Part shown: positions 54,260-64,000 of the stretch, one piece after another
Layout of the letters: every line of letters starts with the position of its first letter
Numbering within the stretch: position 1 is the stretch's first letter
Assembly (NCBI GenBank): GCA_009193035.1
Contig: SWDT01000224.1
Location: 364,681-428,680, forward strand
Direction of reading: 5' to 3'
Source: Halicephalobus mephisto
Taxonomy: Eukaryota > Nematoda > Chromadorea > Rhabditida > Panagrolaimidae
DNA: 64,000 nucleotides
Notes under the pieces: model-generated
What the model saw: only the letters and a program-made list of their open reading frames with translations
Database searches by the model: none
What the model was told of the DNA's origin: nothing
Position numbers and translations under genes: made by a program

Positions 54260-55813
54260 AATGAGCAAAACGGAGTCAAGACAGATTTATGCGCAAAATA
54301 TAATGGTATGGATTTTGGCTTTACTTTGTTGAATTTTATAAAACGATAAATTATCGAGGTAATTGGTGGATGATGTCATTGGCGGAATTCTTAATTGCTT
54401 TTTTAAATGTTCGGAGAAAATTCTCGCAAGGGAGGCGGAGGATTAAGGAAGTTGTAGCTTCCGTTGCTCAATACAGTTGGCTGAATTATGTAACTCCATT
54501 CATCACTAGTTACGTAGAGGATTAAACTAGCTTGTTTTTTAGAATTCTTGGATTTCTCTAAAGGAATGTTGACTGCTAAAAGGTTATCTGAATATGTCAA
54601 TTCGAGATAGACCGGGATTAACGAATAATCAGTGGTTGATTACAGAAGAATTAAAGCTCATGATAATCTTGATTCTTTTTTTGTCAGGGAATTTGTCAAA
54701 TTCGTAGTTAAATGACCTAGTGCTTCTTTGTTCAGAATACGAAATGGTTTCAGGAAAATAAACACGGACTAGAACTGGCATTGAATATATTTTAATCTTT
54801 TCCAATTTCTCAGTAACCGGCTGAATCAACGAATACGGAAATTTTACGTTGACATTTATGACAGAATCAGGACTCCATTGGAGATATTTCCCTGGAGTAG
54901 TTGTTGATGAGGACATTAGTTATTTGAATTTTTCTAGTTTCCTCAATCGAAGCATTCTAGGCTTAAATCCTGAATCAATCCAGATATATTCGAGATGCTT
55001 AACTTTAGAACTTTGTAAGCGAGAATTTGCTTTATCGTTTTACTCAGATTGATCATATTTTGTCCATAAATCGCGACAGAAACTCTTTCGCGAATTGAAC
55101 AGCTGCAGCTCGGTCAATGCAATTTGAGGAACCTCAAATCGATGGTGAATTAATTAATAACAGAGGAACCTGTAACAATCACAATTTTGTCATCAAAGAT
55201 ATTCATTTTAGAAATTTGTAAATTGTCGGAGATCAAAGAAAGGAAAAAGTTATAAAAAACGGAAATCACAAGAAATAAAGTTCATTCAGAAGAAGATGGA
55301 GAAAACATGAAATACAAAATAATCGTTTTCGAGTCAAGTGTCATTGCAGATTAAAACAAAAATAATTGATTATGATTTCATTTCCCGATTTCTGTAGAAC
55401 AAAGACTAACCATCAAATAAAATTTGCAAAAAATAAATAAAAGCTTGAACATGATAGACATGTCCCAACCATGTGAACATGTTATTTCCAAGTAGCTGTC
55501 TTTATTTCCGAATTGCTTTCAGAAAATTGTTCAGTTCCAAAAATCCTTCCCGTTATGTCCCAACAAGCTTTAAACGATTATTCATCAGCCAAGTTGTTGA
55601 TTTTACAATTGACCGATTTTATTTTCATTCTTGGCAACACTTCCTGTCGACGATAATGGGTGACTGCGGTCGAGAAGAAAACGGGTAGTCAAATGCATGA
55701 ACAAGCTTGCACGCAACAACTCCTTCAATTCGGAATGAGCCACTCCGACCTTTCTATTTTCAGCTTGTTTCCTGAACATTTGTCTCGATCTAGCTTGGTT
55801 ATTTTCTGGGATT
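54260..55813. other. Intergenic region with an SDR relic
   Basis: Besides the SDR pseudogene at 55009-55206, two minus-strand frames at 54403-54600 and 54629-54916 look weakly protein-like but have no recognised domain and cannot be joined in frame with a good splice pair. They may be other decayed exons. No RNA gene seen. Confidence 0.35.
55009..55206 (-). pseudogene. Decayed short-chain dehydrogenase/reductase (SDR) 5' fragment
   Basis: The minus strand reads DDKIVIVTGSS, then after a 37-nt interruption NCIDRAAAVQFAKE, then in another frame VAIYGQNMINLSKTIKQIL. These match in order the SDR N-terminus: KxxIVTGSSxGIGRAAAxxFAKEGA, split here across blocks, then VxIxGRNxxRLxETKxxIL. The glycine-rich cofactor loop has both Gly of GIG replaced (Cys and Asp), and a frameshift with loss of a few bases separates the blocks. 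The interruption starts and ends with GGTTCCTC and could be an intron (ACAG|GTTCCT...TTGAG) or an insertion. Nothing after about residue 55 is recognisable. Confidence 0.65.
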
Positions 55814-57017
55814 ATGAACCATTCTATTCAGATCAACGACCTTCCTAATGAATTGATTCAGGAGATCCTCTCTCATCTGGACTTTACTTGTATCTGGAGG
55901 GACTTGAGACTAGTTTCCAGACGATTTAAGAATGTTATTGAGGATGAGCATTTCTGGAGAAAGAGGTTCTGTTATTTCGCAGAAAATCTGTATCCTCCTA
56001 ATATGGAATTAGATGAGCTCGCTCAACTTTTGATCAAGGCCGAGAAAGAAGTAACTTTTTGGAAAAGTCAAACTGGAGGAATCAAATGTCTTGACGAATC
56101 TCAGGATGTCAGAACAATTCAATCGTTTTCCTTTGTTGATTGTTGTGAGATTCTTGAGGATAATCGTAGAGAATTATTGATTGCTGGATGCAGAGATAAG
56201 TCGATAAAGATCTGGGTTCTGGGATCTGACGCTAGACCTTTATTCCAGTGTTTTGACGCTCACGACTGTTGGATTACACTGATTAAAATCCTTCCAAATT
56301 CAGCTTTTCTGTCTTTTGGATTTGACGGATCCATCAAAAAGTGGAGAATGAATGAAAAGCAACTTGAGTTGATTGCTTCCATCAAATTCCAATCACCTGT
56401 AAGATCAGCTTCTTTGAGTACTTCTAGCGTCTGTACAGTATCAACTGACAACAAAGTTCGGATTCTCGATAGCAATCTGAAGCTAATTTGGACCGTCACT
56501 TATTTCAAGTCAACCACAACGGCGATATCAGCTACAGACCAAATTCTCTTTTTGTCCAGCAAACATGGATGGATTTGCTCATTACATCAGAAGGATTGGA
56601 AAAAGCTAAACTCGATCAAATTGAGTTCAACAGTGTCTTCCATGAAGTTGTTCAGCAATCAATTGTATTGTGGGCTAGAAAACGGGAATTTGCTACAACT
56701 GACTACTGATCTGGGTCTGATAAGAGACATTCAAATATTCTCTGCCAAAATAGGGGTCTCCCATTTGTGGGTGTCCTTAGGGGTTATTGTTTGTGCTTCC
56801 TATGGAGGATCCATTCAATGTTTCCAGAATGGACAGTGGACTGAACTCTTTCGAGGAAGTAGTAACTCTGGAATAATATCTGCAAGTTTTGTACCGTATT
56901 TTTAGTTTATAAACAAATTTTCAGATGTCAACCAAAAATGGCAAATTCGCAGCTGTTCTCACGAATGGAGTAATTAGGTATCTGCCTAATAGCACAAAGT
57001 ACGGAAGGGTCAAATAA
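55814..57017 (+). CDS. F-box and WD40-repeat protein
   Basis: Exons 55814-56890 and 56925-57017 encode 389 aa. The N-terminal F-box reads INDLPNELIQEILSHLDF ... LRLVSRRFKNVI ... WRKRF. About seven WD-like blades follow, with clear ones at LLIAGCRDKSIKIW, FLSFGFDGSIKKW and CTVSTDNKVRIL. The F-box should bind SKP1 in an SCF ubiquitin ligase, with the propeller binding substrate. The final 34-nt intron is unusually short, but its removal adds STKNGKFAAVLTNGVIRYL, which closes the last blade. It is followed 105 bp later by ferroportin in the same direction. Confidence 0.8.
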
Positions 57018-57122
57018 TTGCTTCTATCGTCATTTTTGGAATAAAAGGAAGAGTGATAACTCAAAAAAGTTCGAGAAGAGTGCAGGAATAATTGATCGCT
57101 TCCCCTGATATTAGCAGCTGCC
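57018..57122 (+). promoter_or_regulatory. Operon-type intergenic region before ferroportin
   Basis: A 105-bp spacer with AATAAA at 57040-57045 and a CCTGATATTAG acceptor ending at 57114, 8 nt before the ferroportin ATG. This is the spacing expected for SL2-type trans-splicing in an operon. It is inferred from sequence only. Confidence 0.6.
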
Positions 57123-58807
57123 ATGTTTCTCCCGAAAGTAGAATTTATTGGGTTATATGTTGCCTACGTGTTCTCCTGTCTAGGGGACCGAATATGGGCA
57201 TTTTCAATTATTTTCATTTTGGCGAATCTGGGTGGACTCCGATTGGTCACCATCAATCAGCTCTTCCAAGGATTGACTCAGATGCTGTTGGCGTCATTCG
57301 TGGGCAACTGGTATGACAGATCTGGGAGATGGCTCGGAGCTCAGGTCTGTCTCTTCTTCAACAACCTATCTGTAGCTATCTCAGCTGGATTCCTGATTGT
57401 GTGCCTGGTTGTATCCGACGAGTCTCGAGGAGATTCTGCTATTTACCTCATATCACTAATTGGTGCCATTGGATTTTGTGCTTTGTCTATGGCAGCAGCT
57501 ACCGGGGAGAAAACGGCATTCTCTAAAGACTATATTGTAGTTATGGTCTCATCCCTCTATGAGACGGAATCACATGACACAACGTCACAGAGTTCAACGA
57601 TGGTGGATTCAAAGGAAAACAAAGTGGCGAAATATACAAAGAACCTCTCTAGTAAGTTTATCACAAACAAATATAATGCAAGTTAATTTTTGAGGACAAA
57701 ATGCCATTTTAACAATAATTGATCAGTCCTCATCAATTCTCTCGCCAATCATCGGAGGACTCATTCTGGACAACTTTGGATTAAAAGCCACGACCTACAT
57801 AATGATTGTCTGGAACCTTGTTGGATGGATCGGCGAAAGTTTGACTCTCCATTGGGTCTACAAACGAGTCCCGGCCTTGGCTGTAAAGAACAAAAGTGAA
57901 AATCCGGTAAAAATACAACCGGAATCTATGTCTATTTTCGGGATGTTCAAAATGTATTTCGTCCAGACAATCTTCCCTGCGGCATTGGGATTGTCTCTTC
58001 TGTACATGACCGTTTTAGCGTTTGATGGGATTTCGATCAGTTTCGGAGAAAGACAAGGCTTGGATTCGACGATCCTCGGTGTGTTTCAAGCAATCGGGTC
58101 GACTTTGGGGATGCTGGCTGCTGTCAGTTACCCTGTTTTCACAAACAAATTAGGGTTACAGAAATCTGCTTTCTTCGGACTTTCCGCCGAATTTGGATCG
58201 TTGATTATCTGTGTTATTTCTGTTTTCCTCCCTGGAAGTCCCTTCAATCTCTCCGGATACTTCGGATCTTTAACCTGGAATGTAAGTTTATTTTATCCAA
58301 TAATTACCTCTTTTATTTTTATAGGATTGGTGGCACACATTTATCCACACTTTCGATGCAACTTTAGATAAGAACGACGGTTCCGGGAACTCGACAGGAA
58401 TGGATTGGTCGGACTTTGAGGTCAATAATGTTCCAGCAACGAGTTTGTTTGTCCTGTATTCTGGAATAGCATTGGCCCGATTCGGTCTGTGGCTAACCGA
58501 TTTGGCCATTACTCAATTGATGCAAGAGTCAATCGATGAATCCGTCAGAGGCACTGTCTTTGGAATACATACTGCGTTCTGTCAGTTTTTCAGCGTCTGC
58601 AAGGACGTCATCGCCATTCTGCTGCCCGACTCCAGGACATTCGGGCTTCTTGTCTTCATCTCCGTAACTGCCGTTGGGCTTGCCTACCTTCTGTTCTTCT
58701 GTTTCCAGATAAGGAGAGTAACAACGAAAATCTTCGACAACTCCGACAACACAGAAAGGCCGATCAGAGAAGACTCGAATTTCTCGTTAACCGATGAACA
58801 CTTTTGA
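57123..58807 (+). CDS. Ferroportin-like iron exporter (SLC40)
   Basis: Three exons are visible (57123-57651, 57727-58281, 58325-58807), about 520 aa. Family blocks: SCLGDRIWAF (with the Asp equivalent to human D39), GNWYDRSGRWLGAQ, EKTAFSKDYIVV, VPALAVKNK, LLYMTVLAFDG and FGLWLTDLAITQLMQES. Ferroportins export Fe2+ across the basolateral membrane. The hepcidin-contact Cys of vertebrates is Gly here, as expected where no hepcidin exists. Odd point: the best donor (A|GTAAGT at 57652) and acceptor (GATCAG at 57726) join exons 1 and 2 one base out of frame. A weaker phase-0 donor (AAA|GTGGCG at 57631) would fix it, or there is a 1-bp error or frameshift. Confidence 0.85.
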
Positions 58808-59829
58808 CATTTGCCATTTTACTCTTTATTGCAATTCTGAGCAATTTCTATTATAAACTTTTAAACCGAAGGGCAGTAAAAATCAGGCATTGCTTACAAA
58901 GTCGGTCTCAACAAGTACACCGTAAAATGTCTGAAAGATTCAATTTTGGAGGAAACCGGAAATGGGTGGGCAGAGAGGCCAAGGGAAGGTGATCAAGCTC
59001 CCGTTGAACGAGAAACGCTTTGTCCGGACCTGAAACTAGTGAAACAGTCTTTATGCAAGAACTACTTTCCTGGGAAGATTGGTCAAATTTCAAAGTAATT
59101 GTGAAATTTTCTCAGTTTCAAGTGCCTTATGAGGAAAATTCGCCTTGAGAGTTAGTCTCATTCTCGCGCAGGTTTCGGTTTCGTCTGTTTGACCAAAAGC
59201 GGTCGCGAGTCTGCATGGACTCTTTTGTGTACTTTTAGTCATCTTCCGCTTGGTGTCAGATGGTCAAAGATGAACCGATTTTTGCCAGAAACTCCGCGTG
59301 CAGAACACAGTTCAGAAATTGGAAGCGGGAAGGAATTCTTTAATGTAATCGGCTTCGCGCATTCTTTGATGAACGTGTCGGAAGAGCTTTGAGAATCAGC
59401 TGTTGATCGACGAGTAATCGATCGACCGTTGCGCGAATCAGCGAAAAGCGATTGTACACGCATTGCTGAAATTCCTTCTCTCACCCTCTTGAAAACTCGA
59501 GATGCTACCTGGGACTTGGAAATCCGTACATTTGTGAGCCCAAGGCAATCAAAAAAGCATAACAAATTCAATTTGGTTTAAGATTATCGCATTTCCCACA
59601 ATTCAATTGTCCAAAAAAGTATACTTTTCAAACGCATGAAAAGCCCCTAGAGGGTTGTCAATATGATGTTGCCGAAAATGCACTTAATTCTTACATAAAA
59701 TTGAAAAAAGTAAAGCGACGTACCTTCTCCATTCATGGCATCTACAGGAAGAGGAAAATAGGTAGAAAGGCTTGTCGTGGATCAAACAGGGGCAGCGGCA
59801 AGAAAGGAGATCAGAAGGGGTTAGAAAAT
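58808..59829. other. Intergenic region, no supported gene
   Basis: This 1-kb spacer lies between convergent genes. A 110-codon minus-strand frame at 59239-59571 and a 99-codon plus-strand frame at 59701-60000 have no domain support; the second overlaps real minus-strand exons. I see no RNA gene. Confidence 0.35.
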
Positions 59830-61573
59830 TCAGACGTCAGAACAGATGTCACGACACGGCTTGATGGACTCGAGGGAGAACTTGCCAACGAGTCTCTGAG
59901 AAGCTCTTCCGAGTCTTCTCCTTTTGCGATACCTAGAAATACAGATATGAGTTACTTTTTGGTTTCGAAATCTACCGTTTTTCTTTCTCTTTGTCGTTGA
60001 ATTTTCTGGGCCGTCTTTCAAATTGGACATGAACGGCATAATTGTCCGGCTTCCCCATCCAAGCGTTCAGCTTCCCGCAACCCTCCTGTGATTTGATTTC
60101 GTTCTCGACTTTGTACTTGTAAAAGTCACACATTCCCCCTTCGTTCATCCGACACATGTAGATTCGAAGCCTGAAAAATGTTATAAATCTTCTTTTTAGA
60201 TTGTTGATGTTTTTGATATAAAAACACATCTGCTGTTCTTCCGTTTTTCAGATCAAGAAAGTTTTTTTTCGCAACAAACTGTAAAGAGTCAGAAAATAGA
60301 CTTTTTGCCGACAGATTCTAGCAAAGTTTTTTCAGTCGATTATTTTTTGGTGAAATACCAATAAAGAAGGGACTGGCAAAACTTGAAAATATTTTTCCCT
60401 AAAGAATTTCAAAAATATCAAGATTAAAAACGTTCCATCCTCAAGAAAATTGAAATGTTACTTTAATTTGTGATCGACCAAAACATCATTCAATCCGCTA
60501 AGCGATTTCTTTTTTTCAGCTGATAAAAAACAAAACGTAAGCTATTTTTTGAGAAAAAAGTGAATCAGCAGTCAAGAACAACTCCTGTGATAATTCTTCC
60601 CTGATTGATTGACGAGAAAATGTTTTTTTGCCAAGGCTTGTAAAACAAAAATAGAGGCTAACAAGGAGGATAGTTTACAACCATGTTTTCAGAATTGATT
60701 AATAGGCAAAAAGACAGATTTCATCATTGGGGAAAAAATAAAATGCAAATGAATCTCTCTTGAGAACAAGATCCTATGGTAACCTTTTTCGTCTTCCAAA
60801 ACTTAGGTCCTTGCCATTTTGAAAAATGGAGAGAGCAAATAAGGTTTTCAATGAAATGGACAAAACTCTTTCCCCTGATCACAATTGACAACAGGGTGCC
60901 GGAAAACAAACAATCCGCTTTCACAGCTTTATTCCCAAGAATGCAAGCAAGTCGGAGTCGATAACGGATTATCACGGCGTCAAACCTTTTTAACAAGCAT
61001 TTTGGCCTGTCATCAAATAACCGTGATCTAATTTTGTGAATTTTTAATTTTCAGACAAGAATTATTCTGGAGCAAGCCCAAGTTGAAGTTTTTCGAAAGC
61101 AGTGCTCCTCAAAAACTCTCATCAATGCGACAAGGACACGAAATTAGCTGCCGCTGGCGGTTCTCCCGCGGGAACGATTTCCCCGTATTTTTGGGTAATA
61201 ATTTTTGAAAAGAAAACATTTGAAAAAAGAGAGTTGCAGAAAAGTAAAAGTGCACAAAAATGCCAAAGATAATTGAGGGCTAGAAAAGAGCTCACCTAGT
61301 CCTTATCCCGGACACAAAGTAGCGGAATTGGACGCACTCTTCAAAAGTCATCTTGACTGCTTCTGTTCTGAAGTGGAGCCAAGTTTGATTCGCATAGAAT
61401 TCCACGGTGGAGTTGTAGGAAATAGTTTCGATTTCATGGAGTTGTTTGTGGTGGTAGTCCTTTCTGGGTTCCTTGGGGGTCTTTGAAGCCTTGGAAGACC
61501 CGTTCGGAAGACAGTCGATGAAGGAAAAGACTAGGATTATGAAGGACACACAGATCCAACTGGAGCCCCTCAT
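59830..61573 (-). CDS. Secreted protein with basic C-terminus, unknown family
   Basis: Exons 61296-61573, 59976-60170 and 59830-59932 encode 191 aa in one frame. A signal peptide (SWICVSFIILVFSFIDCLP) and a Lys/His-rich pro-like region are followed by a cysteine-containing core (FEECVQFRYFV, IYMCRMNEGGMCDFY, EGCGKLNAW) with two NxS/T sites. The C-terminal 45 residues are strongly basic (RYRKRRRLGR) and end PCRDICSDV. Basic dibasic stretches could be cleavage or matrix-binding sites; I do not recognise the family. Intron 1 is 1,125 nt (60171-61295), by far the longest in the window. The last exon starts right after TATTTCTAG. Confidence 0.6.
60171..61295 (-). other. Long intron (1.1 kb) of the secreted-protein gene
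   Basis: All other introns found are 23-fold or more shorter, apart from a 150-nt one and one of about 166 nt. This intron holds a GC-rich island near 61140-61190 with a CCCGCGGG palindrome (TTCTCCCGCGGGAA at 61161-61174) resembling an E2F-like or promoter element. Short open frames on both strands (60724-60996, 60776-60964) are not supported. Confidence 0.4.
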
Positions 61574-63018
61574 GATCTGCTGAAACAGAAGCTTGGACTT
61601 TAATCAAGTGGATCTCAGAATGTTATCAGATCTGATCGGAAGAGGGGAAAAGACAGTCAAGCGGCCAAAGCGCTTCAAGCTTGACTGTCAATTCCCTTCC
61701 TCTTGTCCGTTTCAACGTCGCTCCGCCTCCCGCTTCCCAGTGCTTTTCCATTCTTCGAGTTTCAGCGAGCTTGGCGGCTTTCTCGAGGGAAGACAAAAGC
61801 CAAGCGTGCAAACAACCATCGACGAAGCCGACAAAAACGAAACAACATCGAAGAGAGACTTCGGAAATTCCGATTGTTCCTGTTAAGCTTTGATTCAAAT
61901 AAAAAACACTCAAATTGCAAATTGTGACTTTTGTTAGGTGCCTTTCCGACCTTTGTTCACCTTTCAAGTGGGCGCTATGTGGGGTCCGTCCCTGTGCTGA
62001 TCTCGCGCGGCTGATTTTATCCCAGAGCGAAAATGCAGTTGACGTTGCATGCAGGACTCCTAGTCCATTCCTTTGCTGATGCATCTTCTTGATTGCTCTT
62101 TTCTTCCAGTTTCGGACTAACTTGATAAGCATTGATTCAAAATACACTTATGCTCTCTTCCTGTCTATCCGAACATGGAATTAGTCTTTCTCTCTGTCCT
62201 ACGTGTATGTTTCGATCGATTGCAGTTGTCGCCCGCGGGTCTATCACTCATGTCTCCTTCCATGACTTCCAAACTTTCCCACCTTTGTTTTTGTTTCGGC
62301 ACTTTTCTTCTCCATTTCCGTCAAGCAGCTTCTGTTCTTGTTTTCTTTTCTTTTAACTTTCCAAGACATTTTTATTGTCTTTTTCATAGGTGTACAATTA
62401 TTTAACGACCGTCTTGTCAGTTTAGATGACTTCTATGTCCGGCTCACTTTTGCACTTTTCTTAGTTTGTTTCTCAATTTTAGCTAATTAGATAAAAATGT
62501 CATTTTTTGGATAAATCTTGGACTACTTTGATTTTTCCACTTTTGTTAGTTTTTAAGAATTGAACTTTTATCAAACCTTTTCTGATTAAAGCTAGATGGT
62601 TTTTCAGAGGTAGAAAACCGGAGATTAAAAAACCGATTTTTGACGAATTGACGATTAAGGTACAACTATCGACTCAATATATTGATTTTTAATCGTCTGA
62701 CTGTCATCTTATTTGTTGCATTTTCCCTAATCAATCTTCTAAAACCTGAAGTATCGATAAAAGCTACACCCTCTGAAAATCCTGCAAAGCCGATTATTGG
62801 GACCAAACCCCTAATTCTTTGAAACAAAATCCATAATCGTGATTTCATCCTCGTTGTTGATAACGTTTTGCCGCACCTGAAAGCGTCTGTTCGTGATCGA
62901 CTTGTTAAAGTTATCACTTTCTCTCACTTTATTGTGAAGTTGTAGATGAATCGACGAGGATTTGGGTAACTAAATAAGACTACAGAATTCCAATTACTGT
63001 CATTTATTTCTAGTCAGA
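61574..63018. other. Divergent promoter region with a hairpin
   Basis: This 1.4-kb spacer lies between divergent genes. A 173-codon minus-strand open frame at 61626-62147 shows no domain or start context and is probably chance. A perfect 11-bp inverted repeat lies at 61652-61689. A TTATTTCTAG acceptor sits 5 nt before the PLC ATG. No RNA gene seen. Confidence 0.4.
61652..61689. repeat. Perfect 11-bp inverted repeat (hairpin)
   Basis: GACAGTCAAGC at 61652-61662 pairs exactly with GCTTGACTGTC at 61679-61689 across a 16-nt loop that itself contains AAGCGCTT. It lies about 80-115 bp upstream of the secreted-protein ATG, so on that gene's strand it is in the promoter or 5' UTR. Confidence 0.7.
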
Positions 63019-64000
63019 ATGCGACGAACAAAGACTCAAACTATGTCTTCTATTTCTACTAATTCAAGTCTGTACGGCTCTAATCGTCCTTTATCCCATT
63101 CTTCTTCATCTGGAACCGTTCCCATTTATAGGACGGGATGGGGACGACACGGTCTTGGAGTTGATATTGAGAAGATTTCGATGGCTATGGAGAAAGGTCA
63201 TAAAGTCTGTAAACTTCTTCTCTTGAAACGATGGGAACCAGCTTACAAAAAACTTTCTCTAAACCGGGAAACAAGACAATTGGTGCTTTCCAAGTGGGAC
63301 CCCAACCCGATAAAGTCGGGTGGAACTCAAACACTCGACTTAAGGCTAGTTAAAGAAGTCCAAACAGTAGACTACAAAATGAACCAGATGAATATTGAAG
63401 ACAAATGGAAAAAGGATAAGGAAATAAAACGATTGGATAGTGAGATGATCCTCGTCATCAGTTATGGAACTAGTTTTGTTCTGAGTCATTGGATCATTTT
63501 GTGTAAGTTGAAGATTTGTTGAATGTTTAAATAATTGAGTAATTTTAAGTTGAATCCAAAGATGCCTGCAAACTCTGGTGTCAAGGTATCCAACAACTTA
63601 TGGAAGAGGCTAATCATGCTTCTCATTACTTGCAAGTTGAAAGATGGCTCCGGAAGCAATTCTTTAGTCTGGTCACTCAGGATGCCACTAGTATCTCAAT
63701 GAAGCAGATGAAACCTTTTGTCCAGACAACTCTTCAATGTAAGGTTCAATCCAATGAACTTCAAGAGTTGATCGAGGGTGAAGTCGGGTTCGAATCCTTT
63801 GCCCTTGCTGTCCACAAACTCTTGAAATTTGATCAGTTGTTTGATGATTTGTTCAAGAATCGAGTCAAACACATGGGAGGTCGGGTTTCTTCGGAGAGTT
63901 TCTACATGTTTCTGAAGGATGAACAACAGGACGAGTTGGCAGACAACAAGGAACGGGTGGTTGAATTCCTCAAGGCCTACTTACGAGATGTGGATCTTCA
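63019..64000 (+). CDS. Phospholipase C-gamma-like, N-terminal part (cut by window edge)
   Basis: Exons 63019-63502 and 63550 to the window end give the first 311 residues. A Ser-rich N-terminus precedes a PH domain (MEKGHKVCKLLLLKRWEPAYKKLSL, split here, and the closing CKLWCQGIQQLMEEA helix), then the helical EF-hand region with LQVERWLRKQFFSL, FESFALAV and FYMFLKDEQQDEL. This layout matches PLC-gamma (C. elegans plc-3), which hydrolyses PIP2 downstream of tyrosine kinases. The catalytic X/Y and SH2/SH3 parts lie beyond the window. The ATG is 5 nt after a TTATTTCTAG acceptor. Confidence 0.8.

Noticed and set aside
61626..62147. 173-codon minus-strand open frame
   Set aside because: Composition is random-like, no domain or signal peptide, and it lies in the divergent promoter region with a hairpin.
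63788..63799. Sequence GGGTTCGAATCC resembling a tRNA B box
   Set aside because: It lies inside the PLC-gamma coding exon, in frame, and no A box, acceptor stem or anticodon arm can be built around it.
1..64000. CRISPR arrays, insertion sequences, rRNA genes, bacterial-type operators
   Set aside because: No regularly spaced repeats, terminal inverted repeats with transposase or rRNA stretches were seen; the DNA is eukaryotic.

Overview
The window is nuclear DNA of a nematode, most likely of the rhabditid type. Introns are very short (mostly 41-55 nt) and end in TTTCAG or TTTTAG. Many start codons sit 0-20 nt downstream of an intron-like acceptor, as expected for spliced-leader trans-splicing. 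Some same-strand neighbours lie only about 100 bp apart with a polyadenylation signal between them, as in nematode operons. The gene content also fits: an SRG-like chemoreceptor, a nuclear hormone receptor with a variant P-box, an FBA2-type F-box relic, UGT, P-glycoprotein and neprilysin family members. The species is not identified. All gene models were built by hand from reading frames and splice sites. Exon sums are multiples of three for every complete multi-exon gene except the ferroportin.

Layout. 0.5-18.5 kb holds a SLC36-like amino-acid transporter (-), a six-EGF membrane protein and a tetraspan protein with NPF motifs (both +), a full P-glycoprotein (-), a secreted orphan (-), a two-finger C2H2 protein (+), a chemoreceptor GPCR (+) and a UDP-glycosyltransferase (-). 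20-29 kb holds a small secreted orphan, a trypsin-like protease and an ABCD4-type transporter (all +), a phenylalanine hydroxylase (pah-1-like, -) and a secreted VWA7/Het-C-like protein (+). 30-39 kb holds a neprilysin-family protein that has lost a zinc ligand (+), then ATAD2/LEX-1-like and ASH2 genes (both -, possibly co-transcribed). 39.9-48.5 kb holds a two-module Ly6-like protein, a nuclear receptor and RCL1 (all +), an SKP1-related protein with a roughly 215-residue insertion (-), a likely RNase H2 subunit C / torsin operon (+) and a MARVEL-like protein (-). 51.7-64 kb holds a KCTD12-like gene, a three-Ig protein, a decayed SDR pseudogene (-), a likely F-box-WD40 / ferroportin operon (+), a secreted basic-tailed orphan (-) and the 5' part of a phospholipase C-gamma gene (+), cut by the window edge.

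The genes do not form one pathway. They fall into themes: xenobiotic and membrane transport (P-gp, UGT, ABCD4, ferroportin, SLC36), chromatin and S-phase functions with E2F-like sites (ASH2, LEX-1, RNase H2C) and nematode sensory or secreted families. The observations most worth following are the SKP1-like protein with a large insertion, whose promoter is shared head-to-head with the RNase H2C-torsin operon; the neprilysin pseudoenzyme; two GC-AG introns; the SDR pseudogene; and two genes assembled only from short exons.
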